Positions 10,766-22,762 of a DNA stretch of 64,000 nt are shown here, piece by piece. Position numbers and translations under genes: made by a program. How positions within the stretch are numbered: position 1 is the stretch's first letter; the number at the start of each line of letters is the position of its first letter. The notes below the pieces were generated by a model that was not told where the DNA came from, searched no databases, and saw only the letters and a list, made by a program, of their open reading frames with translations. Origin of the DNA: Rostratula benghalensis (lineage: Eukaryota > Chordata > Aves > Charadriiformes > Rostratulidae); contig VXAI01000158.1 in the NCBI GenBank assembly GCA_013399305.1, positions 357,206-421,205 on the forward strand. Direction: 5' to 3'.

Positions 10766-13700
10766 TTGCTTGGCTTGGCGTTGGAAACAGGTTCTCGATA
10801 TCTGACACCTCTTGAAAGTGTAGTTTGGCAAACAGGAATCGAGTTCGGCTCCAAAAGGGCCCTGCACGGGGCTCACTGTGAAAACACCTGGGTGTCTCTT
10901 ATGCCTCTAAGAACCAGCCCTGCTTCTGTAGAAATAACAGCCGCCCTTCTCCCTTCCCCCAGCCCCTGCTTTCCCTTCAAAATTACAAAAAAAAAAAAAA
11001 AGTTAAAATGCTGGCACTGTTTTTGTAAAAAACAGGTGGTTAGAGGGCGCTGAGGAAGGGGATGAGGGCCGTCTCAATGACAGTGTGCAGAAATCCTGCT
11101 CAGGCAGGGGTTTTGATTGCAGCACGTACATCTGCCATTCGTTTTCCCCAAGCTCAGGACAAATTAAGATTCTCCCAGCAATTAGGGGGAGAAAGCTTCG
11201 AAGAGCAATCAGCAGTTCCTAAAAGGATACGTGCTGGGCTTTGAGGGAGGCTAATCCCACTGCCTGCACTGGGCTCCTCTCTGCAGTGTGCATTTTCCAA
11301 GGCCAAAATTTTGGCCTGCTTTTCAGTCACACCATATAAAATAACAAACACGCAGTCTAAGGAAAACAATTTTTAAGACACAGTGGAACCCACTTTAATG
11401 AAGAAAACTGTTAAATGCATAAAACCCCCATGTGCCAATGGATAAATGTGCTGGAAGTGTGAACTGTTAAACCAACAAAATTGTTAACACATCATACTGC
11501 TGGGCAAAAAAATAAAATAAAAAAATATAAAAAGGGAGTGAAACAGTTTTCTAACATGCAACCCACTTTGCCTTTATTGTTCACATTCCTGCTGACATAA
11601 AGTTTCCTGATTTGTCCCCTGGGCCCAGAAATATGGCAAAAGCGGGAACATTAATTGTATTTGCCCTCTTTAAACTGCCCTCCCTGCTTTTTAGCTCATA
11701 GTGGCCAAGAATAGCTTCATGGAATGGGGAGAGTTTGCCCTTTTTTATTCAGGGTGATGAGTGAACAAGTTCACGTGGATTTTTGTATCTTTTTAAAACC
11801 AATATACAATTTAAAACTGTGCTTAAACATTTTTCCCTGTATCTGTGGGGAAAATTGAGACTAGTTTTGTGTTTGCTGCTTCTTAAAATTCTTAAATCCC
11901 TCCATATTCCTGTTTTTCCTTGGAGTCGATGCTGAGTAGATGCTGTTCCTGTGGCCTTGTTGCTCCCTCTGAAAACCTGGAGCTCTCACTGAGTCAAAGC
12001 CTGATCTCGTGAGAGCTCCAAAGGCAACTGCTTTGATAAGCATCCAACCCTGTGGCCGTGCTGGCATGGTGGGAGCTGGATCCTCGCCACACTCCAAAAT
12101 ATGAGAAACTAAAAATCAGTCCATTGAATTTATCTTCATCTGACTCCTAAATTACATGCTTTCCACGGACTTCATTTCTGCAGGTGGCTGAAATCTTCCA
12201 CTCCAACATGATTTCCACAAAAGGTGGGCTTTTGTCATGAATTAAGATTTTCCCCTGGAAAAAAAAAAAGAGAAAAATTAAAAAAGTCACCAAACCAAAT
12301 ATTTTCTGAAGACTGAACATTTTTACCAAAAACTTATTGGAAAATTTGAAGAAGGGTCTGCAGAACAAAATAGGTTGATGTTTCACGTTTTTACCTTTCC
12401 CTTAATGAGAAAACAAAGAAAAAAAGATAAAAAGCATAGCAAATTTGACTGGAAAATAAAAATTTAATCAAAATTCTTGTGAGGGAAAAGATGATTTAAA
12501 ATATTCATTTCTGGTTTATAAAGTTATTCTTAAAATCGCAGCATCTGCATGGAGCAGTCGTTCAGCTAAGGTCTGTGCTGCTGTTTGCCTGTCCCAGGAG
12601 ACTTTCAGGTGCTGCTCCATGAATATAGATATGAAAGTGCATTTATGATGACTAAACTCCAACCACAAACTGTGACAATGAGGAGCTTATTCCCATGGTT
12701 CAGAATGTTCTCGTTTTCCTTCACTTCTCTGCGTCCCTTGCAAAATAACAGCAGGTCTTGAGGATGGCTCCTCTTTTTCTTGGCACTTGTTGATTTTGCT
12801 TCTTAGACTGATGTTTGCAGAGAAATTCCAGTCCCTGAGGGCGATGAAATATGTATTGCACTGCAGAGTCTCCACAGGACATCCTCAACGTGCTTGGATC
12901 TCTTGTTCCTAAGGAAGCTCAGTGGCTATGTCATGTACTTCAGACCACTTTACACACCAGATAGACTTAAACCAGTCCAGTTTTGTCATAGTTAAGCAGA
13001 AGAGTTAAGTTATTGGTTACAAAAAAGGAAGCAAAACTGCAACTTATAAGCCTTAAAATGCCACACTGGCTTCTTCACCCTTACACATTTAAGGAATCCC
13101 TGGAGCCCTTTCCTAGCAGCTAAAGATTGGCCCAACTTTACACTTCCAGCCCCCCACCTGGAAGTGTAGTTTTCTGGAGTGCCCTGAGATCTGGTTCTTT
13201 TATCCAAGTTGCAACTGAAGACCATCAGGGTGTCACTGTGACAAAATTGTCACAAGGCTTCTGTCACACTCTCCACTCTGTCATTGCCTAAGTGCATTTT
13301 TTAATCTGTTTTGCTAATTAATTTCTGTAGCAGAAGTTTTGATCTCTCCCTGATGTTTATGAGGCTGCAGGTGGTGTTGTTTCAGAGTCGTGTAAGCCGG
13401 ACTGTGAAATCAGCCCCTTGAGATGTGCAGGTGCTCATGGAAGCTCTCTTTCTGCAAAGAAACCATGAGAATATCCTGCTTCCTCTTTCTGGGGTGGTTG
13501 CAACGTCTCTCATCTAACATCAGCAATCAAAAAAGTCAAGTGTATAACCTAGTTACCTAGTCCAGCTCCCCTTTGTCAGTGGAGGGAGTTGGAGGGCTAC
13601 TCATCTCCACCTTGAAGGACAAATCCTACCTTTGCCATTGACTTAGGGTCTTCTTCAAGACTTCAACAGATCATATGGTTTCCTACCACTGGAAATGTGA

Positions 13701-13930
13701 TCTGTGGAACATTATTTCTTATTACCCAGTCATCTGAGGTGTATTGGTGCATTTCCACCGAGACCACCCACAACTTCTGGTTACAGAGTCAGGAATGGGA
13801 GAGCTTCAGTTCTTGCCTTTTACCATTTATAATGCCTTGCGCTGCACGGGAGATTCAAAGCAGTAGCTGTGGGATCCACCAAGGTCATCTTGCTACTCCA
13901 TGAGTCAAAGTCCTCTTTGTACAAAATTGG
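10766..13930. other. Unique non-coding DNA with moderately CpG-bearing stretch at 11.03-11.25 kb
   Basis: No gene or repeat family recognised. The part at 11030-11250 has normal base complexity, scattered CpGs and no repeat signature, and would be a reasonable place to look for a conserved non-coding element. Further on the sequence becomes A/T-rich (11.4-12.5 kb) with several short A-runs. Confidence 0.4.
13139..13168. repeat. Perfect 11-bp inverted repeat, 8-base loop
   Basis: TACACTTCCAG at 13139-13149 is the exact reverse complement of CTGGAAGTGTA at 13158-13168, with a C-rich 8-base loop. Three more pairs (AAC/GTT) can form outside a 2-base bulge. The half-site contains the ETS-like core TTCC/GGAA. 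It may be a small hairpin or a palindromic binding site; no function is shown. Confidence 0.6.
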
Positions 13931-14060
13931 GAATAGTCATAGAAATTCAGGTCTAGAAAGAACATCGAACTATTCCCCTGCTTTTTGGCAGGGTCAGGAA
14001 ATCTGGTTTATTCCTGACAGATGTCTGTATAATCTGTTCTTAAAGCCCTCCAAAGCCTTC
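13931..14060 (-). mobile_element. Old CR1 LINE 3' end
   Basis: Plus-strand text GTCATAGAAATTCAGGTCTAGAAAGAACATC, then CCCCTGC..GGCAGG, CCTGACAGATGTCTGT and GCCCTCC, matches the 3' end of an ancient amniote CR1 subfamily read in reverse, so the element is on the minus strand. It is far more diverged than the copies at 6.06, 15.1 and 55.9 kb. It ends at the MIR-type SINE tail that starts at 14062. Confidence 0.7.
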
Positions 14061-14061
14061 C

Positions 14062-14133
14062 ATAGTAAATCACTTTGAGATCTGAAGGTGAAAAATGCTA
14101 TGTAAGACCTGAATATTGTTATTATTATTAACA
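14062..14133 (+). mobile_element. MIR-type CORE-SINE, 3' tail only
   Basis: The text CACTTTGAGATCTGAAGG, then AAAAATGCTATGTAAGA and a terminal ATTGTTATTATTATTA, matches the 3' tail of amniote MIR-like CORE-SINEs (consensus-like CTTTGAGAT...GCGCTATATAAGA...ATTATTATTA). Only about 70 bp remain. It lies directly against the old CR1, so one may have inserted into or next to the other. Confidence 0.7.
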
Positions 14134-15097
14134 GTGTTGTTGTTCAGAGGACAGCTTAGCAGCAGAGTCCCAGATGGCACTTTAAAAAAGAGCCCAGAAG
14201 GAATGAGTTATAGCGAGTTGCACCAGTCCTGATGGAAGTGCTGAGCCAGCACTGCTGGTGCTCCTGCCTGCTGCTGGATTAGTCTGAAATGAGACTCCAC
14301 AGCCTTCGCCTGTGTTCACACAGAGGCCCAGTATCGCTGATGGTTACTGTATTACAGGACTGGGTTGCTCTACTGAATCCTCTGGTGTTGGTGAATGACG
14401 CGGTTCTGAAGGAAACTGGATACTTCTTACTTGGTCCCTTTTGCAGGTGCCACGTGCAGCATGCACCGAATAGCATAAGCTTCTCCCTTCAGAAAGGTGG
14501 CTCATGACACTCAGTGGAACTGGCTGTGTGGCTGGGAAAGTCCATAGCATGTGTGGGCAACGATCCTGCAATCCCACTGGTATTGGCCTCAACAAGTGCT
14601 CTTGAAATAAATGTTGCCCCACAGCTCCCGACTGGACTGACCTGGCTCATTTAATTACCAACACACTCCAGAAAATACATATGTATATTCAAGTATAGGT
14701 CTTTCATTAAAAGATAAATCCTGGGCAGGAGGTGAGCTATTGGCTCCTTCATTATTTTCTACCTACTCATGGTTTCCCTCTTCCCCCATTGTCCCTGGTG
14801 CCACCCCAACCATACCCAGCTCTGTTTAGACAAATGAAAGAAACCATTCTGGAGGCTGAGGGCTGCCAGCATTAGGACTAAGAGTCCCACCCTTTAAAGC
14901 TTGAGGATTTTGCATAGGAGACTTTAAATTTAAATATAGTCTTGGAGAAGTTTCCTTACTAACTTTGTAAACAAGTGCCTACACAAAACAGGAGTGGTGC
15001 CCAGGGCTGCAGATCCAAGGCAGGACTGCAGCTAAGGCGTAACTGTGCACTGAATGTGGTACTCAGAGGGTAGTCAGGGTATTCCACTTGGCAGCAG
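14134..15097. other. Unique non-coding DNA
   Basis: No recognised repeat or gene. Overlapping frames at 14279-14622 on both strands lack recognisable domains. Confidence 0.5.
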
Positions 15098-15256
15098 GAG
15101 AATCATAGAATCATAGAATCATTCAGGTTGGAAGAGATCCTTGGGATCATCGAGTCCAACCATCATCCCTACTCTACAAAGTTCTCCCCTACACCATATC
15201 CCCCAGCACCACATCTAACCAACTCTTAAATGCATTCAAGGATAGGGACACAACAC
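15098..15256 (-). mobile_element. CR1 LINE, short 3' end
   Basis: Plus-strand text begins with two copies of ATAGAATC, then ATTCAGGTTGGAAGAGATCC, CGAGTCCAACCATC, CCCCTACACCATATCCCCC and CACATCTAACC. It is the same subfamily as the 6.06-kb copy, on the minus strand, cut off after about 160 bp. The frame that follows on the plus strand (15328-15672) is outside the element and not recognised. Confidence 0.93.
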
Positions 15257-15749
15257 AGCACAAAACCCAGCTTGCTTTTGTTTCCCAAGAGCTGCCAGGG
15301 CCTTGTTGTAGGAATCAGAGACCATGTTTGTGTACCACAGTAAATAAACTTAATCTGGCTCTGCTTCTTGCGTTTGTACTGAGCAACATGGCAGCTCGTC
15401 TTGTGGTCTGTGTCTGGGATTACAACAGCAGGAAGCTGTCATATTTTGGTCTGGGAACAACCAGGTATTTGGCACACCTGGGAGAGATGTTTATTTCAGT
15501 AGACAAACTCCCCAGATGGCTATACTTGTACAATATCCCTGGCCAAATCACCCTCCTGTGCTCAGGGTCCCGTATCTGCTGTGGGGCTGTGTACGATCAG
15601 AAAGTTGCCTGTCTTTCAGTATTCTTGCACTTCTGGTACAGTAACTGGTTTAGAAAATATGCATGCATGTAAAACCAGTCATATACGGGACAGGATCCTC
15701 TAAAACAATGACCAAGTATCTGTTACCTTCACATTTCTATAGGTGAAAT

Positions 15750-15860
15750 CATAGGTTGATTGGAGCTGGCATGGCTACTCCCCAGGCATCTAGTCTGTGT
15801 TCTCCTTTCTTTAGCTGGAGAGGGTTATACCTCAGTTACCAACCTTTGAAGAGGAAAAAA
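15750..15860 (-). mobile_element. Possible ancient CR1 3' end
   Basis: GAAATCATAGG, then TTGGAGCTGG and CATCTAGTCTG, in the order and spacing of a CR1 3' terminus read in reverse. It is badly decayed and could be chance similarity. Confidence 0.35.
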
Positions 15861-16125
15861 TTTGGAGCTTAATTCCTCCCTGGCTTAAACCTTTGTATTT
15901 TTTTGGCTGTAGATTTATGTTCCAAGAACTTGGATTTACATAAAGACGTATCTATTTGCACATAATTTGCAAGAGTTCCTTTTAGCCTATAATTGCGCTA
16001 AATATGGTTGTGGAGGCCACAACATACCTAAAGTATTGCCGAATGGATTTTTAAGAGTAATTTTTTTCAAAAGTGTGCTAAAATAGAGAGATCGGAGGGG
16101 GAAAAAACCCGAGAGAGACGAAAGA

Positions 16126-16330
16126 TGGCCTTGTGGTTAAAATCCTGGCCTGCAATTCAAGAAATCTGGGTTCAATTTCCAGCTCTGCCACTCACTTCCT
16201 GCGTGACCTTGGGCAAGTTGGATAATCTCAGTGTGCCTCAGTTCATGGACATGCTAATAATATTGCCTTTGTCTCTCGTGCTGCCGAGAGCATGAACACA
16301 CCACGTGTTTGTTTGCACAGTGCTTAACAC
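16126..16330 (+). mobile_element. MIR-type CORE-SINE, nearly full length
   Basis: All parts are visible in order. The tRNA-like head carries an A-box-like TTGTGGTTAAAATCC (about 16133) and a B box GGGTTCAATTTCC (about 16167). The core reads CTCTGCCACTCACTTCCTG, then GTGACCTTGGGCAAGTTGG, then GTGCCTCAGTT, followed by a decayed tail with CTAATAATATTGCC and a CACAGTGCTTAAC end. It is unusually complete for such an old family in a bird genome. Confidence 0.88.
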
Positions 16331-18436
16331 AACTGGGACCTGGCCCTGGCACGGCCTCCTTGCTCTACGGCAATGGTAACAATAATGGTGATGAAGTTTT
16401 GCCTCAAGATTATGCGTTGAAAGAAAGGAGTGGGTGGTATAAAGGCATTTCTTTTAGGGTGCTGAGTGGGTGTGACTCAAAGGAAGGATCTTCCTCTCTT
16501 CTGCCATGGGAGCCCATTGGTGACACTGTCATGCACCACTCTGCCCAAGCTGAGAACCCAACAGAGGTTGTTGAGTACCAGTTGTGTCATATCACACTGC
16601 ATTTCAGGGTGTAAGAAGCTGTAAGAGACAAGTGTAGCCTAAAAAAGTCCTACAAAATAGCATGGAGCTACAAAATAGCGTGGAGCTGTGCGCTCCTAGG
16701 GCAGCTGTGACTTCAACCCTTTCTTCTTGAGTGTCATTATTCTCCTCTCCACCCAAGTATGTCTCACTAATGTGAGCTCAAAATAAAACAGCCTGAGTGT
16801 TTTATTTTCTGGAGTAAACAGGTTGAAAACAGGGGGGCTAAATATGGATATAAGCGTAGGGTACCTTATCCAGATGTGACTGGTTAAGCTTTGTGATGCC
16901 AAATTATGAGATTAGTGTTGTGGATTTAGATCATGGGCTGATTAGTCTAAATATAACTTCAGTTTCTGAGCTCTGTCTTGGTTACCTGAGTTTTTGGAAT
17001 AAGTGTCAGGGATCTGGAAATAACCTTAAAATAACAAATAAAAAGCTCACTTAAAGAAAACATGTACTGTGAGACCTGACAATCTGTCATCTGTCTAGCC
17101 TGTGTCATTACAAAAATCACTTTTTTTTTTTTTTTTGGTGATGGAAAGGAAGGAGATTAGTCAAAGTCCCTGTGTAAAGAAAAGGAGCAGGAAGAAAATT
17201 AATAGCTCCTGTGAGCTACTCTGGACACTCACTGCTGCAAAATGGCATCAACATTGTGAAAAAAGATCTGTGCATTTGGGTGCTTAGCTGGTGGCAGCTT
17301 GGAGAAGACCTGATTTGAGGGATTGGGTGTTCAGCACCACGTGAAAAGCGGGGCAAGGTGGGGAACCAAAATGACAGTGGTTGTAACACAAATGCCTGAT
17401 GGATGACTTCTAGCATAATGACTTTTCATTGTTGACACTCTCAATTATGTACATTTAAGCTCTTTTTTCCATCCCATTGCTATTAATGAACAAAACCTGA
17501 CTTTGATCTGCTGACTGTCTTTCTGGAGCCTGGTTAGAGGGTACTCATCACTCAAGGAAGCTTGGAGAAAATGGACAGTTAGATCTGGGCACCAGCTTTA
17601 AGAAATTATTGCAGTAAGGACTTCTTGGACTTCAATAGAAAATAATATTGAGAGGTTTTGAGCAGCTCTTTGCCCTGGAGACTTGGACCCTCTTCACAGC
17701 CCAACTGTCTCTGCAGCTTCCACATCAGATTCCACAAAGACATTTGATTTTACAAGAGGAGGGTATTGTTGATCACATCTTCCTAAGCATTTTTCATGGT
17801 TTCATTCACAATGCTTCCTTCTTCTCTAAAATATCTTCCTAAGATTTTTCAGATATTCAGGTAAAATATTTTGGTATCACTGGAAATTTTGAAAATGTTT
17901 GTTTTATATATAACCTGGAACATCTTGTCAAAGCAGGTATCTCCCCCTCTACTCCATTTAGAAGGGAAAACCCTATATTTTTTGATTAAAAATGTAAATT
18001 TCAACCCAAAGATCAGCAACACAGCATAATTTTACAAGATCAAGCTCTCAGAGTTACAGCATAATTTTGTAGTCACTTATGTTCTGGTTACTACACAGAT
18101 ATAATTACAAAATAATTTATACCAAAATAGCTTTACAGTGAAGTATAATGTGAAGTATAATGTATAGCTCTCTATGTTGCTGTGTGAAAAAGAGAAGACA
18201 ATTGCTTATACAAAATAAAAAGCAAAAGACTTTGGTAGGGCATAAGAACTCCCCACCCTCCCCCTGCCCAGCCTTGCTCCTTTTTAATAGTCTTGTGGAG
18301 AGATAAAAAACACAAAGTAAACCCTAAAACTTTCAAGAGAGATGTGTTGCTTTTCAGGTATCCAGTGTCTCATTAAATCTCAATATTCAGGATGAAATAC
18401 TTGGCTACTCTTTCACTGCTCTTTCAAGGAAACTGC
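16331..18436. other. Unique AT-rich non-coding DNA
   Basis: No gene recognised. A 17-T run lies at about 17121-17138 and short local duplications occur. Confidence 0.5.
16652..16687. repeat. 18-bp tandem duplication
   Basis: Two adjacent 18-bp units ACAAAATAGC(A/G)TGGAGCT (16652-16669 and 16670-16687) differ at one base, so the duplication is recent. Confidence 0.9.
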
Positions 18437-18534
18437 TTTTAGGATAATTCACATATGTCATTTTCACTAATTTCCATGTCCAAACTTTTAGGATTATACA
18501 CATGTGTAATTTTTACTAATTTCCATGTCCAATC
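18437..18534. repeat. 49-bp tandem duplication
   Basis: Two adjacent 49-bp units (18437-18485, 18486-18534) both start TTTTAGGAT and both carry ACTAATTTCCATGTCCAA near the end. The internal part has diverged at several positions, so the duplication is older than the one at 16.65 kb. Confidence 0.85.
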
Positions 18535-20482
18535 TTTTTGCAAACTCATTAGACTTTAGTCCTTTCTCAGGTATGGAAAAAATATCATGCTCAGGAATTC
18601 TTCTTAATAACATTAACTTTGTAACTCATGCAGTTTTGGGACTTAGAAAGTTTCTTCACCTGAGGTTTTTGTTTGTTATTCCAAATTTACTGCCAGAAAC
18701 CTGACACATACTCTTGAAACGTTTGTCCAAGATGGATTCCAGAGATTAAAGACTGGGTTTACTTGAGTAGTGTGAATTTAAGACTATGAACTACTTTCTC
18801 TGTTAAAATTCTTTTTTGCAAGTTCAATTTATGCTCAAGGGCTTGAGGTACAGTGGAAGTAATTAAAAAAAGAAACGCTTCATTAACTAATACAGAAGGA
18901 AATATGGTAGAGAGGTTGAAAAATTATGTAATCTTAATTTCTGGGCTAACAGACACAAATTTAATCTACATGACAGCTTTAACTCTGAGATTGTATTGTA
19001 CTGGTAAGAAAATGTGAAATCCAGATCAGACTTTTGATCCAGCAGTTACTGATAATTGTGGATTTTATTCAGGGAGAGAGGAAAGCTAGCAGCAGTTTTG
19101 GGGTGTAGGCACCATAGGAAAGCATTTTAGAGTGGAAATTTCCTTATTTAATATTAGGTGACTACAGAGCAGACATGTAGATCTGAGCTAGTAGTGTATA
19201 GGCTCTTGGGAAAACAGGAGCATTGGAAGTGCGTTTTTAAGATATGGTTCCTCCAACCCATTTCAGATGCCCACTTTCAGATGAGGATCATGTCCTAAAG
19301 TCACGTCCTTTGGTCAAATAGGAACAGGATCACTGAGCTTGGTGAAAACTTGTCAGCTGAATTTTCTTTTCAGAAAATGACAGTTTTCTGCTATTGATGT
19401 TGACAAGATACTTCATATAGCATATGTAAAGTAATAGAAAATAAAAATACAGTGGTATTAGATAGGTAAGTGTAAGTAGAGCTGGTTATAATTGTGATTA
19501 TGTGCGCCTATTTATACACAAACTTGCTGAAATTAGAATTAAAGATTTATGGAATGACAGGAACCCAGTGCTTTGATTAACTTGATGTATTTAGAGGAGA
19601 GAAGGGAACAGTGAAGGGATTTGCTGTGGAAATTTTGACATTTGATCTCATTGCTGTAAGGAGATGCCCAGGCTCTCCTTACAGTGGCATAGGCATCCTG
19701 GTTCCTGCTTCTGCCTAAATCCCACTTTTGCCTCCAACTTGTTGAATTATTTCACAAGCAGCAGTTTTAAAAATGGCACTGTTTCCCATACCTTTTCTGG
19801 GCCACCAGATTTGGTCCACCTTCAAGGCTGACAGTCACATTGCTAACCTCCTTAGTCTGGTTTCACTTCACCTACAGATACCCATCCCAGCCAATAATGG
19901 TCCTTTGTGGCCATCAGTGAGCTCAAGCTCAGCTCTGAGAGCTGTAGGCAGACAGTCAATTATCATCATTGCTATTAAAAAAAAAATATATATAAAAAAA
20001 AAAATTCTCCCAGAGCAAGAGTGTTTCTCCAGCTTGCTTTCAAACAGTGGCTCAAAATCCTCTCCAGCCCCAAAGTAAGAAAGAGTTATGTCTGGAATAT
20101 TTCACTCCGGCTTTGAGAGAACAACTCTGTGTATTCCTCAGTGTGTGAGCGCTGGATGAATGGCAACAGCAGTTCAAACTGTTTATTCCTTTCTTAGCAA
20201 TAATGTTTAGGTTCATGAAAGCCTTCCAAGATATATAGAATTCCTCATGCTGAGTAAGGGCTCCTTCACATATTGCTGCTGCTACACACTATGGACCATT
20301 CTTATTATACCTCCCTCCCATTCATACCACTATAGTTAGGGGACTCTCAATGTTGTCATTATAAGCCCCTTATTTTTCAGGGTGTATAATTCAGCTGTAA
20401 AAAATTTGCCCTGGGCTGAAACTTGGCACATGAAGGCCAGAGAGAGGATTTTTGTGTTGATTATTTTTTTAAAGCAAGTTTT

Positions 20483-20508
20483 AAAAATAAAATAAAATAA
20501 AATAAAAT
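20483..20508. repeat. (AAAAT)n microsatellite
   Basis: Five units of AAAAT/AAATA, uninterrupted. Confidence 0.9.
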
Positions 20509-22707
20509 CTGTTCAGCCATATTATGTTGTAAAAAGTGCAGGAAAAAATAGAAGTTAGTGGTTTCAGATGCTTTTTTCAGGCCTCTCCTGTGTAACTCAA
20601 AGCCAGCTTTGTTTTTTAAACTGAAATTTTCCAGGCTATTAGTCCATAATGTGAACTTGTACCTTTCAGGTTTCTCTTTAAACACAGGCACACACGAAAA
20701 GAAGAGCTGAGTTATTTCAATTAGGAATGGGGGCTGCTGTAATTTATTTTACGTGCACTTTTTCACAAGGTTTTGGGTTTGGTTTTTTTTGTTTTGTTTT
20801 TTTCCTTCTGGAAGGCACATGGGGGTGCACACCACCTGAATAAGCGTTGGGGTGAGCTCCTCTGCCCCTGTTTGAGTCTTTGCTGTGGGTCTGCTGGATC
20901 TCCAGAGGGCACTGAGTTGGATACTGCTCCCTTACTGAATCCATCGTCTTCCCCACACTGAATAAATGATAATGCAGGACTGGGCTTCCCAATAGGTGGG
21001 TGGTTTCGTCGGGGCTCAAGCAGGTCTAAAATTTAGTCTGAAGGAGCTGACACATTTGGATTTAACCTTCAGGTCTCTTGGATCCCAGTCCGTTGTCTTG
21101 GCCACAGATCCTATTGCTGAGGTGGGTTGGATGATATTTGATTTAAATTCTGGTTGGCAAAGCCCATGAATGTGAAAGTTTCAAGCTGTTGACTTTTGGG
21201 GAAACTGTGGCCTGGAGTTCAAATCCAGCATTAAATCACAGGTTAAAATGTGCTGGGTGGCCGGTGCCTCCTCTTCAGTTTGTTAACGGCTACAAAACCA
21301 CAGCACGATGGCAGACTATTTTAAAGCACAACTAGGGCTGGATTACCAATGGAGAAGGTCTATGCAGATGCAGAATTGCCTGCAAACAACTCATGCCTCT
21401 AGAAGACGAAATTAACAAGTTTTCTTAAATGTTCACTTTCCCCAGTAGTTTTTTTCTCAAGGAAAAAAAAAAACCCATCTTTAAGATGTAGAAGAGCTGG
21501 TGACCTCTGGTCTTTTGTTTCATTAAGAGTAAAACAAAAAAGAGTTCTCATTTTTTTCTTATAAATTCTTGCATTTCTCTAAGAAGAACTTAGCCTGGTG
21601 TCTTAATTTTAATTTACTTTGATGTTAAATTTTATTTTTTATGGAAAATCCCAGGCTTTTAGACATTTAGAATAATTATTATTGGTAAAAGTCTTTTGTA
21701 GAAGATCTGCATTAGAAAAAAATATCAAAATAAGGTGATATAGACCCCATACCCAAAGATGTAAGTGTGAAATGGTAAAGCACTTCCTCCCCAAGTGACT
21801 CCACTGGATTTTCCTCTTGGTAGCAAGCTGTCTGTTGGTGGGTGAAGGAGGGGAAGGTGAACAGCTTGAGGTAACAGTAAGGAGCAGGATAAAATGGCAG
21901 ACCTCAAGCAAGAGCCTACAAACCCTGGCTGTGAAATTCATAGTGCCCTGACCTTGCACATCTTCTGCTGGCTGGTGGTGCAGCTTTAGGAAAGACTCTC
22001 CAGCAGCATGAGGCATGAGGGGCTGATGTATCATACACCCTGTCATCACTGGGACATTGTGTTAGCAACTGTCTATTTATATGAGGGACCACTATTGATT
22101 TGTCTGACTCTAGCAGACTGTTTATCCAGAATTAGATATCCTTCAAGACCAATGCCTTCTCTCTGAAGAGCTCAGTTCTCTTTACTCATTCAGTAGCTCT
22201 GAAATTAGGATGCAAACTGAACCATCACTTTGTTCTTCTCACAGCTGGAAAAACTTGGGTGACGTGCCCAGGGGCATAAAAAGTGCAAATAAAACCAATT
22301 GGTAGGTAACATATCTTTTATTTGTGTGTGCGTGTATAAGTAAGAGGAGGTGGGGAAGAACAGGTCACAGTTGCCTTTCACCATGTTGCAATCCCTCAGC
22401 CAGGCTTTCATGGCTCCCATCAAAGCCCACAGCCCCCATATGTTACCACAAATTTGGGGTTTCCAAGCTGGACATGACTGTGAAGTTCCATGGGGTGGAA
22501 AGCTTTTATCCCTACCCCTCATCTCACCTGCTGTCGTGGTCTGCGTGTGGGGTGTTCTGTACAGGCTGGGTGGCCATAGGATGATGAGCCTGGACACATC
22601 AGCTCCATGATTTTTCAGGGTGGAATTTTGATTTTCCTGGAGCCCAGATCTGCTCATTTATGTTTCTTTTAGCCAATTAACATTCCAGGCAGGGTTTGGA
22701 GGTTTCC

Positions 22708-22762
22708 TTTTTTTTTTTTTTTTTTTTAATTTTTTGTTGTTGGGGTTGTGTTTTTTTTTTTC
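22708..22762. repeat. T-rich low-complexity tract
   Basis: Two long T-runs, about 21 and 12 bases, separated by a G/T-rich spacer (TTTTGTTGTTGGGGTTGTG). Confidence 0.9.

Noticed and set aside
12548..12621. Inverted repeat CATGGAGCAG/CTGCTCCATG, 54 bases apart, considered as a miRNA precursor
   Set aside because: Only the 10-bp ends pair; the inner 54 bases do not continue the stem.
15328..15672. 114-codon plus-strand frame with hydrophobic start
   Set aside because: Looks weakly like a leader peptide, but the rest has no known domain and no upstream promoter or splice support could be seen.
21639..22049. 136-codon minus-strand open frame
   Set aside because: No recognisable motif; runs into A/T-rich sequence.
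22205..22657. 150-codon minus-strand open frame with overlapping plus frames
   Set aside because: No domain, signal or splice context recognised.
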